A DNA stretch of 64,000 bases. Origin: Saprospira sp. CCB-QB6 (lineage in GTDB: Bacteria; Bacteroidota; Bacteroidia; Chitinophagales; Saprospiraceae). A program made the translations under genes and the position numbers. Positions 44,348-53,595 of this stretch are shown here, piece by piece. The DNA lies in the NCBI RefSeq assembly GCF_028464065.1, contig NZ_CP116808.1:3439501-3503500 (forward strand), given 5' to 3'. Numbering within the stretch: position 1 is the stretch's first letter; every line of letters starts with the position of its first letter. Under the pieces are notes generated by a model. It had not been told where the DNA came from, made no database searches, and saw only the letters and a program-made list of their open reading frames with translations.

Positions 44348-45169
44348 TTAATCATTCTTATGGATATGAACATCCATTTGAGGGAAAGGGATATTAAGGC
44401 CCTCCTCATTGAAGCGGTTATAAATCTTCTCATTCATGTCAAAAGTTACGCCCCAGTAATCAGAAGACTTGACCCAAAGGCGAACTGTGAAGTTGATTGA
44501 GCTATCGGCTAGTTCGGCTAGGGCAATAAAGGGGGGAGCGGGTTCTTGGAGGATACGATCATCTTTAGCGATAATGTCGTTGAGTACCGCTCTGGTCTTT
44601 TCGGTGCTATCTCCGTAGCCGACCCCTACGGTAAGGTCTACTCTGCGGAAAGGCTCCGTAGAGAAGTTGGTAAGAGAGGCATTAGATAGGCCGCCGTTAG
44701 GGATGACAATCGTTTTGTTATCGGGTGTTTTAAGGATCGTATTAAAGATTTGGATCTCTTTAACGACACCGGTAAAGCCTTGGGCTTGGATAACATCTCC
44801 GACCTTAAAGGGTTTGATAATAAGGATAATGACTCCGCCGGCGAAGTTCTGTAGGGTGCCAGAGAGGGCCATACCTACGGCAAGTCCCGCTGCACCAAGG
44901 ATCGCGATAAAAGAGGTCATTTGGATGCCTAGTACATTAAAGATACTGAGGACCAGAAGGACCTTGAGGGTCATGTTGGTTAGGGAAACGAGGAAAGGAC
45001 GTAGGGAATCGTCGATCTTTTGTTTCTCGAGCATTTTGGCGAGCATCTTTGTCACTTTGCCGATGACCCAGAAGCCAATAAAGGCGATAAATGCGGCACC
45101 AAAGATTTTTGGGCTATAGGTAATAGCCAGCTCGGTAACTAGTTTGATTATTTCTTCGATATTCATCAT
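44348..45169 (-). CDS. Small-conductance mechanosensitive channel (MscS family)
   Basis: The protein is about 273 residues. It starts at either of two adjacent ATG codons (45169 or 45166), and I reject a more distant in-frame ATG whose codons are not conserved. There are three membrane segments, and TM3 carries the glycine/alanine packing motif ILGAAGLAVGMALSGTLQNFAGG that lines the MscS pore. The cytoplasmic beta domain follows (PFKVGDVIQAQGFTGVVKEIQIFNTILKTPDNKTIVIPN), then the C-terminal domain ending FPQMDVHI. It opens under membrane tension and releases solutes during hypo-osmotic shock. It is a single gene bordered by a family A repeat at its end. Confidence 0.92.
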   Translation of the reverse strand: MMNIEEIIKLVTELAITYSPKIFGAAFIAFIGFWVIGKVTKMLAKMLEKQKIDDSLRPFLVSLTNMTLKVLLVLSIFNVLGIQMTSFIAILGAAGLAVGMALSGTLQNFAGGVIILIIKPFKVGDVIQAQGFTGVVKEIQIFNTILKTPDNKTIVIPNGGLSNASLTNFSTEPFRRVDLTVGVGYGDSTEKTRAVLNDIIAKDDRILQEPAPPFIALAELADSSINFTVRLWVKSSDYWGVTFDMNEKIYNRFNEEGLNIPFPQMDVHIHKND

Positions 45170-45416
45170 AAGGTTAAAATATAAAAAGTAAAGGGTTAAT
45201 AAAATGCTGTGATTGCTCACAAGATAAAATAATAAATCATACTCCTTTTTCCAAAAGGCAAATTAGAGAGCGGCAAAGTTGAAAATGGTCACAGGGGGGC
45301 TTAAAAAAACTTTTAGACGAGCTTTTTTTGTAAGCCAAGGCTGATTCTCTATTTTAGCCGCATTGCTTACATACTGAACAGCATTTGTTTTGTTCAAATA
45401 TAAAAACACAGCTAAT

Positions 45417-47045
45417 ATGGCCAATGCTTTTTTCAAGATTCCGACACCGAAGAATGAGCCGGTAAAAGCCTATCGCAAGGGTAGTCCTGAGCGTGCATCG
45501 CTTAAAGCCGAACTGGCGAGATTGAAGGGAGAGGAGTTAGAAATTCCCATGATTATTGGGGGAAAAGAGGTGCGCACCGGCAATTTGGTGAGCATTCATC
45601 CTCCGCATGAGCTTAAACATACATTAGGTCACTACCATAAGGGAGGGGCTAAAGAGGTAAACATGGCTATTGATGCTGCGCTAGCGGCTAGAAGTAGTTG
45701 GGAGAACACGCCATGGCAGGAGCGTGCGGCAGTTTTTCTCCGTGCGGCAGAGTTGTTGGCGGGACCTTATCGCGATCGGATGAATGCGGCGACGATGTTG
45801 GCGCAATCGAAGAACGTTTTTCAGGCGGAGATTGATGCGGCTTGTGAGATGGTAGACTTTTTCCGTTTTAATGCGGCCTATTTGGAGCAGGTTTACAGTG
45901 ATCAGCCCAATTCGGCGGCGGGGATATGGAATCGTTTGGAGCATCGTCCTTTAGAGGGCTTTGTGTTTGCGGTAACGCCCTTCAACTTTACGTCAATTTG
46001 TGCCAACTTATGTGCTGCGCCTGCTCAGATGGGTAATGTTGTCGTTTGGAAGCCTTCTGATACGCAGATTTATTCAGCCAAAGTGATTATGGACCTTTTC
46101 ATGGAGGCGGGATTGCCTGCGGGCGTAGTGAATATGGTCTTTGCGGATGGTCCTGTAGCGGGAGAGGTTTGTTTCAAGCATCCTGAATTATCTGGTTTAC
46201 ACTTTACTGGGAGCACGAAGACCTTTCAGTATATGTGGAAGACCATAGGGGAGAACATTCATAACTATCGTTCTTATCCTCGCATTGTTGGGGAGACAGG
46301 TGGTAAGGATTATGTTTTGGCTTATAAGGATGCCAAGGCGGAGCAGGTGGCTACGGCTCTTTTGCGAGGTGCCTTTGAGTATCAGGGGCAGAAATGTTCG
46401 GCGGCTTCACGGGCCTATATTCCTCAGAGTTTGTGGCCTGCGGTAGAAGAGAAGCTAGTCGCTGATTTGAAGACCGTAAAGATGGGAACCGTAGAAGACT
46501 TCAGCAATTTTGTCAATGCGGTGATTGATGAGCGGGCCTATGACAAGATCACGGCTTATATTGAGCAAGCCAAGAAAGACGAGGGCGTAGAAATTATTGC
46601 TGGAGGGAATCATTCTAAAGAAGAGGGGTACTTTATTGAGCCCACAGTAATTGTAGTGAAGGATCCGCATTATGTTACGATGAAGGAAGAGCTCTTTGGT
46701 CCAGTCATGACGATCTTCGTTTATGAGGATAATGAGTTGGATGCAGCTATCTCGGCTTTAGATACGGCTTCTCCTTATGCTTTGACTGGTGCTATTTTTG
46801 CTACGGATCGCCTGGTAATCAATGAGTTAATTGAAAAACTCCGTCACACTGCTGGTAATTTCTATGTAAATGACAAACCAACAGGTGCTGTTGTTGGGCA
46901 GCAGCCTTTTGGTGGTGGACGTGCATCGGGTACTAATGATAAGGCGGGCTCTTATCTCAATTTGTTGCGTTGGGTGTCTCCACGTACGATAAAAGAGAAC
47001 TTTGTACCGCCTACAGACTATCGTTACCCCTTCTTGGAGGAATAG
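45417..47045 (+). CDS. pruA: L-glutamate gamma-semialdehyde dehydrogenase (P5C dehydrogenase)
   Basis: The 542-residue aldehyde dehydrogenase belongs to the stand-alone P5CDH group (TIGR01236 type). The catalytic C327 lies in EYQGQKCSAASRAYIP, E293 in VGETGGKDYV, and the cofactor loop in HFTGSTKTF. The enzyme oxidises glutamate semialdehyde to glutamate with NAD+, the second step of proline breakdown. I start at ATG 45417 (MANAFFKIPTPKNEPV), which matches family N-termini better than one nine codons upstream. No proline dehydrogenase gene is near. A strong terminator follows. Confidence 0.94.
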   Translation: MANAFFKIPTPKNEPVKAYRKGSPERASLKAELARLKGEELEIPMIIGGKEVRTGNLVSIHPPHELKHTLGHYHKGGAKEVNMAIDAALAARSSWENTPWQERAAVFLRAAELLAGPYRDRMNAATMLAQSKNVFQAEIDAACEMVDFFRFNAAYLEQVYSDQPNSAAGIWNRLEHRPLEGFVFAVTPFNFTSICANLCAAPAQMGNVVVWKPSDTQIYSAKVIMDLFMEAGLPAGVVNMVFADGPVAGEVCFKHPELSGLHFTGSTKTFQYMWKTIGENIHNYRSYPRIVGETGGKDYVLAYKDAKAEQVATALLRGAFEYQGQKCSAASRAYIPQSLWPAVEEKLVADLKTVKMGTVEDFSNFVNAVIDERAYDKITAYIEQAKKDEGVEIIAGGNHSKEEGYFIEPTVIVVKDPHYVTMKEELFGPVMTIFVYEDNELDAAISALDTASPYALTGAIFATDRLVINELIEKLRHTAGNFYVNDKPTGAVVGQQPFGGGRASGTNDKAGSYLNLLRWVSPRTIKENFVPPTDYRYPFLEE

Positions 47046-47069
47046 CATAAGCTGTTTAAGCGATAAAAC

Positions 47070-47105
47070 GGGCTCACTACAAGCAAGTTGTAGTGGGCCT
47101 TTTTT
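47070..47105 (+). terminator. Terminator of pruA
   Basis: The arms GGGCTCACTACAA / TTGTAGTGGGCCT lie around a five-base loop, followed by TTTTT. Confidence 0.9.
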
Positions 47106-47215
47106 ATGGGGGCACAGTTTCTTATTGGAAAAAGGCTCCTTTTGCGAATGTCACTTTTTTAAAGATTCTAATATTTTAACAGCGAATATATGAGTCGATT
47201 TATAAATAGCTTCTG

Positions 47216-47223
47216 TATATTTG
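47216..47223 (+). promoter_or_regulatory. Candidate -7 promoter box (TATATTTG)
   Basis: It fits TAnnTTTG 46 bases upstream of the DHFR-family gene. A convincing -33 element is not seen. Confidence 0.45.
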
Positions 47224-47268
47224 TTTTGTTAAATTGATTGCGTAGCGAAAAAAAGATAGTTCAGATCG

Positions 47269-47799
47269 ATGAAGATCAAACTTTATATTGCCCAGTCATT
47301 GGATGGTTATATTGCGGGACCAAATGGAGAATTAGATTGGTTGGAGGAGGTTCCGAACCCTAAACAGGAGGACTTTGGCTATACGGCTTTTTATGAGAGT
47401 GTTGATCTTTTATTGTTTGGTCGTAAGACCTATGAGGCCATATTGTCTTTTGGTATAGACTGGCCTTATGTAGGTAAGCAGAGCTTTATTTTTAGTCGGT
47501 CGGAGCAGTTGGAATGTCCAACGCCTGACAGTTGGCAGTTGCAGGATATTGATTCTGTGACAATAGCGAGTTTGAAGCAATTGAGTCAGAAAGGGATTTG
47601 GTTAGTGGGTGGAGGTAGTTTAATACAGGGCTTTTTGGCGGCTTCAGCAATTGATGAGATGATCATATCAGTAGTTCCTTGTCTTTTGGGCGAGGGCATT
47701 CCCTTATTCCCTTCTTCTTGTTCCCCATCTAATTGGCAGTTGCTGGAGACGCAGCGATTTGCCAATGGTATCGTCAATTTACATTACCTAAAAGTGTAG
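47269..47799 (+). CDS. Dihydrofolate reductase family protein (RibD C-terminal-like)
   Basis: The 176-residue protein has the DHFR/RibD-C fold markers: KLYIAQSLDGYIAGPNGELDWL, DLLLFGRKTYE, IWLVGGGSLIQGFLAA and DEMIISVVPCLLGEGIPLF. This YyaP/YwjB-like group is distinct from true folate DHFR and usually of unknown substrate. It probably binds NADPH. It is monocistronic and follows pruA after a terminator. Confidence 0.85.
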   Translation: MKIKLYIAQSLDGYIAGPNGELDWLEEVPNPKQEDFGYTAFYESVDLLLFGRKTYEAILSFGIDWPYVGKQSFIFSRSEQLECPTPDSWQLQDIDSVTIASLKQLSQKGIWLVGGGSLIQGFLAASAIDEMIISVVPCLLGEGIPLFPSSCSPSNWQLLETQRFANGIVNLHYLKV

Positions 47800-47877
47800 A
47801 TGAGCACAGAGATATAAGGCCTTTAGGGGCAATTGAGAACGAGTAATTATTTTTAGTACCTAAACTTATATTTTAGT

Positions 47878-49302
47878 ATGAAACAGCTTTTACCTCTGCT
47901 GCTCTTTTGCAGCTTGAGTTTTGGTTTGTGGGCCAACAATCTACAGATTAGTAATGTGACTTTGACCAATGACTCGACTTTGACGTTCAGCATTAGTTGG
48001 GAGAACAGTTGGCGGATGGATGGGACGCCTCCTTACAATCATGATGCAGTTTGGTTATTTGTAAAGAAGCGGGATTGTGCTTCTAGTTTGTGGAGCCATA
48101 CGGATTTGAGTGTTACTACGGCACATCATACGGCTGGAAGTCCCTTAGAGGTCTATGTTGATGGAAAGGACAGTAGTTCGGTAGCCAAGGGCGTCTTTGT
48201 TCGTCGTCGAACGGATGGGGTTGGCAACATTAGTAGTGTGAGTGTATCCTTGCGGATGGTGGGATTGGTTCCGGGCCAGTTTGATTTTCGTGTATTTGGG
48301 ATTGAGATGGTGAATATTCCAGAGGGGGCCTTTTATCTAGGAGATGGGGGGAGTTCAGGTTCTTCTTTTAGAGAGGGAGCAGCGACAACACCTTATCAAG
48401 TGACTTCTGAGGGCGCTATTGCTTATGGTAATACTGCAGGGAAGTTGTATGCTGCTTCTAGAGCTTTAACTGCGACTATTGCGGCGGATTTTCCTAAAGG
48501 ATTTGCGGAGGTATACTGCATGAAGTATGAGATTTCTCAGGGACAGTATGTCGATTTTGTGAACTCTTTACAGTCTGATCAAGCGATTGCTAGAAGAATT
48601 GTGGGAAGCGCAGCTTCTAGAACTAATGTTACTGGAAACTGGCCCGTGATTGTGGCCAATACGCCTCATCGAGCTATGGGGTATTTGGGTTGGGCTGATT
48701 TATTGGCTTATTTGGATTGGGCGGCTTTGCGTCCAATGTCTGAATTTGAGTATGAAAAAATTTGTAGAGGCCCATTAAATCCTGTAGCGAATGAGTACGC
48801 TTGGGGAACAAGCTTAGTGACGGATGCGAATACCTTGGTGACTGATGGAACAGCCACAGAAACGGCTTCTAATGCAGTGACGCCTGGTTCGGGACTTTGT
48901 AATTACAACAATAGTACAGTATTGGGCCCAATGCGTTGTGGTTATGCGGCTAAGCCGGGTACAACTCGTCAGCAGTCGGGGGCCACTTACTATGGAGTAA
49001 TGGATATGTCTGGAAATGTTTGTGAGCAGATGATTCATTCGTATAGTGATGGGCAATTCTTTACGGGTGATCTTGGCGATGGAGAAATCTCTGTGGCGCC
49101 TAATGCAGGACATGCGAATAATATATCATGGGCTCGCCCAGAGGCTGCAAATGCTTCAAGTACAGCTCCTGGTCGTATGATTAGAGGGGGGAGTTACTAT
49201 ATGACCTATACCTACCTTAGAGTAGCCGAACGTTATTATGGATCGACCTATGCTGATGATGGTACTCGTCTAAATTATGTTGGGGGCCGTGGTGTCCGTT
49301 AA
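47878..49302 (+). CDS. Exported SUMF1/formylglycine-generating-enzyme-like protein
   Basis: The 474-residue protein has a signal peptide (MKQLLPLLLFCSLSFGLWA). An N-terminal beta region (about 20-140) comes first and a C-type-lectin-like SUMF1 domain from about 145 to the end. The domain shows MVNIPEGAFYLGDGG, KYEISQGQYVDFVNSL, LRPMSEFEYEKICRG, MSGNVCEQ and RMIRGGSYY. The place where true formylglycine enzymes have active-site cysteines (after RGGS) reads YYMTYTYLRVAERYYG, without cysteine. It is therefore probably a binding or structural relative, like the gliding proteins GldJ/GldK. It is followed by a T9SS-sorted repeat protein 14 bases later in an evident operon. Confidence 0.85.
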   Translation: MKQLLPLLLFCSLSFGLWANNLQISNVTLTNDSTLTFSISWENSWRMDGTPPYNHDAVWLFVKKRDCASSLWSHTDLSVTTAHHTAGSPLEVYVDGKDSSSVAKGVFVRRRTDGVGNISSVSVSLRMVGLVPGQFDFRVFGIEMVNIPEGAFYLGDGGSSGSSFREGAATTPYQVTSEGAIAYGNTAGKLYAASRALTATIAADFPKGFAEVYCMKYEISQGQYVDFVNSLQSDQAIARRIVGSAASRTNVTGNWPVIVANTPHRAMGYLGWADLLAYLDWAALRPMSEFEYEKICRGPLNPVANEYAWGTSLVTDANTLVTDGTATETASNAVTPGSGLCNYNNSTVLGPMRCGYAAKPGTTRQQSGATYYGVMDMSGNVCEQMIHSYSDGQFFTGDLGDGEISVAPNAGHANNISWARPEAANASSTAPGRMIRGGSYYMTYTYLRVAERYYGSTYADDGTRLNYVGGRGVR

Positions 49303-49316
49303 AAAACTTATTCCTT

Positions 49317-50357
49317 ATGCGATATATTTATCTCTTTTTATGCTGCTTCCCGGCTGTTCTTTTTGGACAATTCACGGGGGGGAGTGGCTCTGGGGTAGAC
49401 AGTGCGGGAATAGGAGGATTGCTTTGTAGTAGTTTTACTAGTTCATCTGTAAATGGAGGCTCTGGTTATGGCCAAAGCATGCTAGCAGCAGCGGTCAATT
49501 GTATTCATTTTACTGGAAACAGCAGTTCGGGCCAGAGTCAGGCTATGGTGGCTGCTGCAGTCAACTGTATGTTATTTACAGGAGATAGTCTTTCTGGTCA
49601 ATCGAATGCCTTTATGCCGGCTGCGGTTAACTGTTTACAGTTTTCTGGTGATCGTGCTTCTGGTGCGCAGTATGCTTATTTGGATGATGGCCTATCTTGT
49701 CCTCAGTTTATGGCTTCGGCTGCTGGGGGGAGTGGAACCTATAATCGATCTTATTCCGATGATCAGGGCGTTTGTGCTGTGATTACGCTTCCGATAGAAG
49801 GTTCTCCGCTCTTTGGAGAAAAAGAAGGCCGAAAAGGGCGACTGCATTGGCAGACCTTTGCTGAAATAGGTTGTGAGGGCTTTGAAATTCAGAAGAGCCG
49901 AGATGGTTTGAATTGGGAGGCCTTGGGTTGGGTAGCTGGACAAGGCTATAGCCAACAGACTACTTCCTATGAGTTTTGGGACGAGCAACTACAGCCTGGT
50001 ATTCAGTATTACCGCTATAAGCAAGAGGATTTTGATGGTAGTTTTTACTACTCTAATGTAGTGGCTATAGATGAGCAGGAAGGTGCCTTCAATCCGAATG
50101 TGTTTACCCTTTATCCCAACCCTAGTCGAACTGGGGCCCAAATCAGTATTGATGGTTGGCTGAGTGAAGACTTAGCAATTGAACTGACCGCAGTAAATGT
50201 ACTGGGGCAAAAAATATGGTCCGAAAAGGTCCGCTTTACGGAAGGGCGATACACTTATAATTTGCCGGCTGTTTTTGAAGCTGGAAATTATTGGCTGTTG
50301 CTTTCGGTACCCGAAAAGGGTTTCCGAAAGGTTTTGCCCTTTGTAGTGATTCGATAA
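49317..50357 (+). CDS. T9SS type A sorted secreted protein with short repeats
   Basis: The 346-residue protein has a signal peptide (MRYIYLFLCCFPAVLFGQ). Residues of about 20-150 carry roughly five units of 26-28 residues with the pattern F-GDS-SGQS-A---AAVNC, each with a cysteine. A beta-rich domain follows (LHWQTFAEIGCEGFEIQKSRDGLNWEALG, typical of proteins ahead of a sorting domain). The type A sorting domain is at 265-346 (FTLYPNPSRTGAQISI ... LGQKIWSEKV ... AGNYWLLL). It should cross the outer membrane through the type IX system and be anchored or released. It is co-transcribed with the SUMF1-like gene, possibly as partners on the surface. Confidence 0.88.
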   Translation: MRYIYLFLCCFPAVLFGQFTGGSGSGVDSAGIGGLLCSSFTSSSVNGGSGYGQSMLAAAVNCIHFTGNSSSGQSQAMVAAAVNCMLFTGDSLSGQSNAFMPAAVNCLQFSGDRASGAQYAYLDDGLSCPQFMASAAGGSGTYNRSYSDDQGVCAVITLPIEGSPLFGEKEGRKGRLHWQTFAEIGCEGFEIQKSRDGLNWEALGWVAGQGYSQQTTSYEFWDEQLQPGIQYYRYKQEDFDGSFYYSNVVAIDEQEGAFNPNVFTLYPNPSRTGAQISIDGWLSEDLAIELTAVNVLGQKIWSEKVRFTEGRYTYNLPAVFEAGNYWLLLSVPEKGFRKVLPFVVIR

Positions 50358-50362
50358 AAGAA

Positions 50363-50391
50363 AAAAGGCTCCCGATCGGGAGCCTTTTTTT
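50363..50391 (+). terminator. Terminator of the SUMF1-like/T9SS operon
   Basis: The arms AAAGGCTCCCGAT / ATCGGGAGCCTTT are followed by more T. Confidence 0.92.
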
Positions 50392-50416
50392 GTGCGTTGG
50401 TCCTTTCTGCGTTTAG

Positions 50417-50553
50417 CAGGCCCAAAGGGCCGCAGGCTGAGGGGCTGGAGCAGGGCCGCCGAAGGCGGCAGACCAAAGCCCGCAGGGCTGCAGGGCCGAG
50501 CAGACTTGCGAGCTGCGGAATAGCCCGACCCGCCCGAAGGGTGGGGCAGCCCC
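50417..50553 (-). repeat. Family A repeat, copy 17 (inverted)
   Basis: It is a full-length inverted copy whose head faces the start of the esterase gene 40 bases away. Confidence 0.85.
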
Positions 50554-50594
50554 AAAAAAGCTGTATCTTCCCTTATTGATTAGATAAATAAAAA

Positions 50595-51437
50595 ATGTTT
50601 AGGATGCGAGCTTATATCTGCTTATTGGGTTTAGTGTTTTTCTGCTTGTTGGGAAAAGGACAAAATCTGCCCCAAAATTTGGGAGAGACAGACTTTGTGA
50701 TTGGGGAAACTATTCGATTGTGGTCGGATAGTTTAGGTGAGGAACGGAGAATAAATGTTTATTTGCCAGGAGATTATGACCAAGATAGTTTAAAACAATA
50801 TCCAGTCATTTATTTGTTGGATGGGGGGAAGGAGGAGGATTTTATACATATTTCAGGGATTGTGCAATTTGGTACTTTTTCTTGGATAAATATGCTTCCG
50901 GCCTCTATTGTAGTTGGCATTGAGAATGTGGATCGAAAGAGAGATTTTACTTATCCTTCTGAAAATGAGTTAGATCAAAAGGAGTTTCCTAGTTCGGGAC
51001 AATCTGAGCGATTTATTGAGTTTATAGAAAAAGAATTGCAACCCTTTGTTGCGGCGAGCTATCGAACAGCGGGAGATAAAACGCTAATTGGGCAGTCTTT
51101 AGGGGGATTATTGGCTACAGAGATTTTGCTTAAGAAGACGGCACTTTTTGAGCATTATATTATTGTTAGCCCAAGCCTTTGGTGGGATGAAGAGCGCCTG
51201 TTGAGTTGGGATATGTCTTTGGCCAAGGAGGCGACATCTATATATATAGCGGTGGGCAAAGAGGGCAAAGTAATGGAGCGAACCGCCAAAACACTCTATA
51301 AAAAACTGAGGAAGGAAGGGGCTGGAAAGCGTAATTTATTCTTTGAGTTTTTGCCCGATAAAACGCATGGAGATGCTTTACATCAGGCGGTTTATCATGC
51401 CTTTGAAAAAATATATGCGGCTAAGAAGAAGGAATAG
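50595..51437 (+). CDS. Exported alpha/beta-hydrolase, esterase D/IroE-like
   Basis: The 280-residue protein has a signal peptide; the start may be ATG 50595 or 50604. The fold matches the putative-esterase family that includes S-formylglutathione hydrolase and siderophore esterases: RRINVYLPGDYDQDSLKQYPVIYLLDGG, VVGIENVDRKRDFTYP, and the nucleophile elbow LIGQSLGGLLATEIL with its serine. Then come SPSLWWDE with the acid region downstream and the histidine at DKTHGDALHQAV. The Sec signal points to periplasmic action on an ester, with the substrate unknown. It stands alone with a two-way terminator. Confidence 0.87.
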   Translation: MFRMRAYICLLGLVFFCLLGKGQNLPQNLGETDFVIGETIRLWSDSLGEERRINVYLPGDYDQDSLKQYPVIYLLDGGKEEDFIHISGIVQFGTFSWINMLPASIVVGIENVDRKRDFTYPSENELDQKEFPSSGQSERFIEFIEKELQPFVAASYRTAGDKTLIGQSLGGLLATEILLKKTALFEHYIIVSPSLWWDEERLLSWDMSLAKEATSIYIAVGKEGKVMERTAKTLYKKLRKEGAGKRNLFFEFLPDKTHGDALHQAVYHAFEKIYAAKKKE

Positions 51438-51449
51438 TTTGGGCCAAAA

Positions 51450-51479
51450 AAAAGAGACTCTAAAACTAGAGTCTCTTTT
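51450..51479. terminator. Bidirectional terminator
   Basis: The arms AAAAGAGACTCTA / TAGAGTCTCTTTT lie between the esterase gene and the convergent acyl-CoA dehydrogenase gene. Confidence 0.92.
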
Positions 51480-51498
51480 CTATTAGATAGGAGGTAAT

Positions 51499-52665
51499 CT
51501 ATTTGTGATCAGGCAAATAGAGCTTTCCATTTTCTATCGAGCGGCCCAAAACGATGCGTTGCACCTCAGAGGTCCCTTCATAGATTTGTGTAATTTTAGC
51601 ATCGCGCATGAGGCGTTCTACATGATATTCTTTAACGAAACCGTAGCCACCATGTACTTGAACGGCTTCTACAGAGATTTTCATTGCAGCTTCAGAGGCG
51701 GCTAATTTAGCCATAGAACTGGCCATATCGTAGTCCATGCCTTGGTCTTTGAGCCAAGCTGAGCGATAGACCAACATACGGGCGGCTTCTACCTGCATAG
51801 CCATATCGGCCAATTTGAAAGAAATACCTTGGTGTTTGATGATCGGCTTACCAAAAGCTTCTCTTTCTTTAGCATAAGCAGCGGCCAATTCATAAGAACC
51901 GGCGGCAATGCCGAGGGCTTGAGAAGCGATACCGATACGTCCACCAGAAAGGGTTTTCATGGCAAACTTAAATCCGAAACCATCTTCGCCTACGCGGTTT
52001 TCTTTAGGTACTTTCACATCATTGTACATGATCGTGTGTGTATCAGAAGAGCGGATACCGAGTTTATCTTCTTTGGCCCCGATCACAACGCCATCCCAAG
52101 AAGTTTCTACGATAAGGCAGTTGATTCCACGGTGGCCCAATTCAGGGTTAGTTTGTGCAATAACCAAATGTAGCTGAGAGGTACCACCGTTAGTGATCCA
52201 GTTTTTGGTTCCGTTTAGGATATAGTGATCGCCCATATCTACAGCGGTTGTGCGCTGAGATGTAGCATCAGAACCTGCTTCGGGCTCAGAAAGGCAGAAA
52301 GCACCAATCCATTCGCCAGTAGTCAATTTGGGCAAATACTTTTGTTTTTGCTCTTCTGTACCAAAGGTTTCTAATCCCCAGCATACCAAAGAGTTGTTTA
52401 CAGACATGGCCACTGAGCAAGAGTTGTCAATTTTAGAGAACTCCTCCATGGCGATGGCATAAGAGAGCGAGTCCATTCCGCCTCCCCCGTATTTGGGGTC
52501 TACCATCATACCCAAAAAGCCCATTTCGCCCATCTTTTTCAAGATTTCTGTGGGGTGAGTCATCTTGCTATCACGCTCAATAACACCGGGTAGACATTCT
52601 TTGCGGGCAAACTCTCTAGCCGCCTCTCTTACAGCCAAATGCTGTTCGCTTAGTTCAAAATTCAT
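51499..52665 (-). CDS. Short/medium-chain acyl-CoA dehydrogenase
   Basis: The 388-residue flavoprotein has all the family signatures: GAFCLSEPEAGSDATSQ, NGTKNWITNGGTSQLHLVIAQT, KLGIRSSDTH, the GRIGIASQALGIAAG segment and a C-terminal QVHGGYGFVKEYHVERLMRDAKITQIYEGTSEVQRIV. The catalytic glutamate is the E of YEGTSE. Family members desaturate acyl-CoA at C2-C3 and pass electrons to ETF, in fatty-acid or branched-chain catabolism. The sequence looks most like butyryl/short-chain enzymes. It has a textbook Bacteroidota promoter upstream. Confidence 0.93.
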   Translation of the reverse strand: MNFELSEQHLAVREAAREFARKECLPGVIERDSKMTHPTEILKKMGEMGFLGMMVDPKYGGGGMDSLSYAIAMEEFSKIDNSCSVAMSVNNSLVCWGLETFGTEEQKQKYLPKLTTGEWIGAFCLSEPEAGSDATSQRTTAVDMGDHYILNGTKNWITNGGTSQLHLVIAQTNPELGHRGINCLIVETSWDGVVIGAKEDKLGIRSSDTHTIMYNDVKVPKENRVGEDGFGFKFAMKTLSGGRIGIASQALGIAAGSYELAAAYAKEREAFGKPIIKHQGISFKLADMAMQVEAARMLVYRSAWLKDQGMDYDMASSMAKLAASEAAMKISVEAVQVHGGYGFVKEYHVERLMRDAKITQIYEGTSEVQRIVLGRSIENGKLYLPDHK

Positions 52666-52719
52666 ATCTGTTGTTCAGTTTTATTTTTCGTTTCAAGACT
52701 TTTTCGTCCAAAATTCGCA

Positions 52720-52751
52720 CAAATATAACTTCTCTACAGAAGATGAACAAA
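52720..52751 (-). promoter_or_regulatory. Promoter of the acyl-CoA dehydrogenase gene (TTTG-N20-TATATTTG)
   Basis: On the minus strand TTTG at 52748-52751 is followed after 20 bases by TATATTTG at 52720-52727. This fits the -33/-7 consensus of Bacteroidota. The start codon is 54 bases downstream. Confidence 0.7.
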
Positions 52752-52797
52752 TAAAATTAGGATGGCTTGCTTTTCTTTGACTTATTCTAAATAAGCT

Positions 52798-53361
52798 TTA
52801 TCGCAAGACTTTTACATAGCTCCCCAACCAACGATCATAAAACATCTGTTTGCTCTGGCTTTGGCTGCCTTTTACCCAATAAGCAACGCTCAGAAAGAAC
52901 CATAATAAGAGGAGGGGGAAAAACTCAGGAGAAACATAGCTCGTGAGTATATAAGGGAAAAAGAGCAGCCCTATTTTAAGACTGTTGCGCTTCAGGCTCT
53001 TCCAAAAATCGAGTCGCTTATCTTGGGCATCCACTACTCTTAACCCCAATAACCATTTGACGGGAGTGGCCCGCATGGCCGATTGCTCAAAAATAGTATA
53101 ATAGGCCAAACTGATGGCAAATTTCAAGGGCAAACCATTCAGAATCTCCATCCATAAAAGTTTGGACTCATCATAGTAATAATGCTGATATGCCCAGGGA
53201 TCATTGGGCGTACTCTGCTGAAAATGCTCAAAAAGGTTATAAAAATTGCCCTCAGCTATAGAGATAACAAGCCAAACCAATAACATAATGACTATAAAAT
53301 CAATTAAAACGGCAAAGGATCGCAAGGTGTAACGAGCCGGATATAGTTTTGTTTTTGACAT
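52798..53361 (-). CDS. RDD family membrane protein
   Basis: The 187-residue protein has the RDD pattern: an N-terminal RYTLRSFAVLIDFIVIMLLVWLVIS with the R and D residues in the first membrane segment, and ATPVKWLLGLRVVDAQDKRLDFWKSLKRN between the second and third. It has three to four membrane helices. ATG 53361 (MSKTKLYPARYTL) is used, since 16 codons further upstream do not look conserved. RDD proteins are little characterised; some are ion antiporters. It stands alone. Confidence 0.85.
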   Translation of the reverse strand: MSKTKLYPARYTLRSFAVLIDFIVIMLLVWLVISIAEGNFYNLFEHFQQSTPNDPWAYQHYYYDESKLLWMEILNGLPLKFAISLAYYTIFEQSAMRATPVKWLLGLRVVDAQDKRLDFWKSLKRNSLKIGLLFFPYILTSYVSPEFFPLLLLWFFLSVAYWVKGSQSQSKQMFYDRWLGSYVKVLR

Positions 53362-53595
53362 ATAAAATGTGTTTTTGGGGCCAATATTCTCCTCCACTGC
53401 TCTTCCCAATTCTTGCCCCTATGTTATAAAAAAGCGAGCAAGGACGGATCTATCCTTAGCTCGCTGATGCTATTGTTTACGCTATTATGCCTTAATTCTG
53501 TTTCATTTAAGCATCTTTTCTAGTCCATTAACTAGCTTATAAACTTAATAAAATTTTGTCAATTTTTGTTCTTTTTATTCAGGATCTACTTTTTT

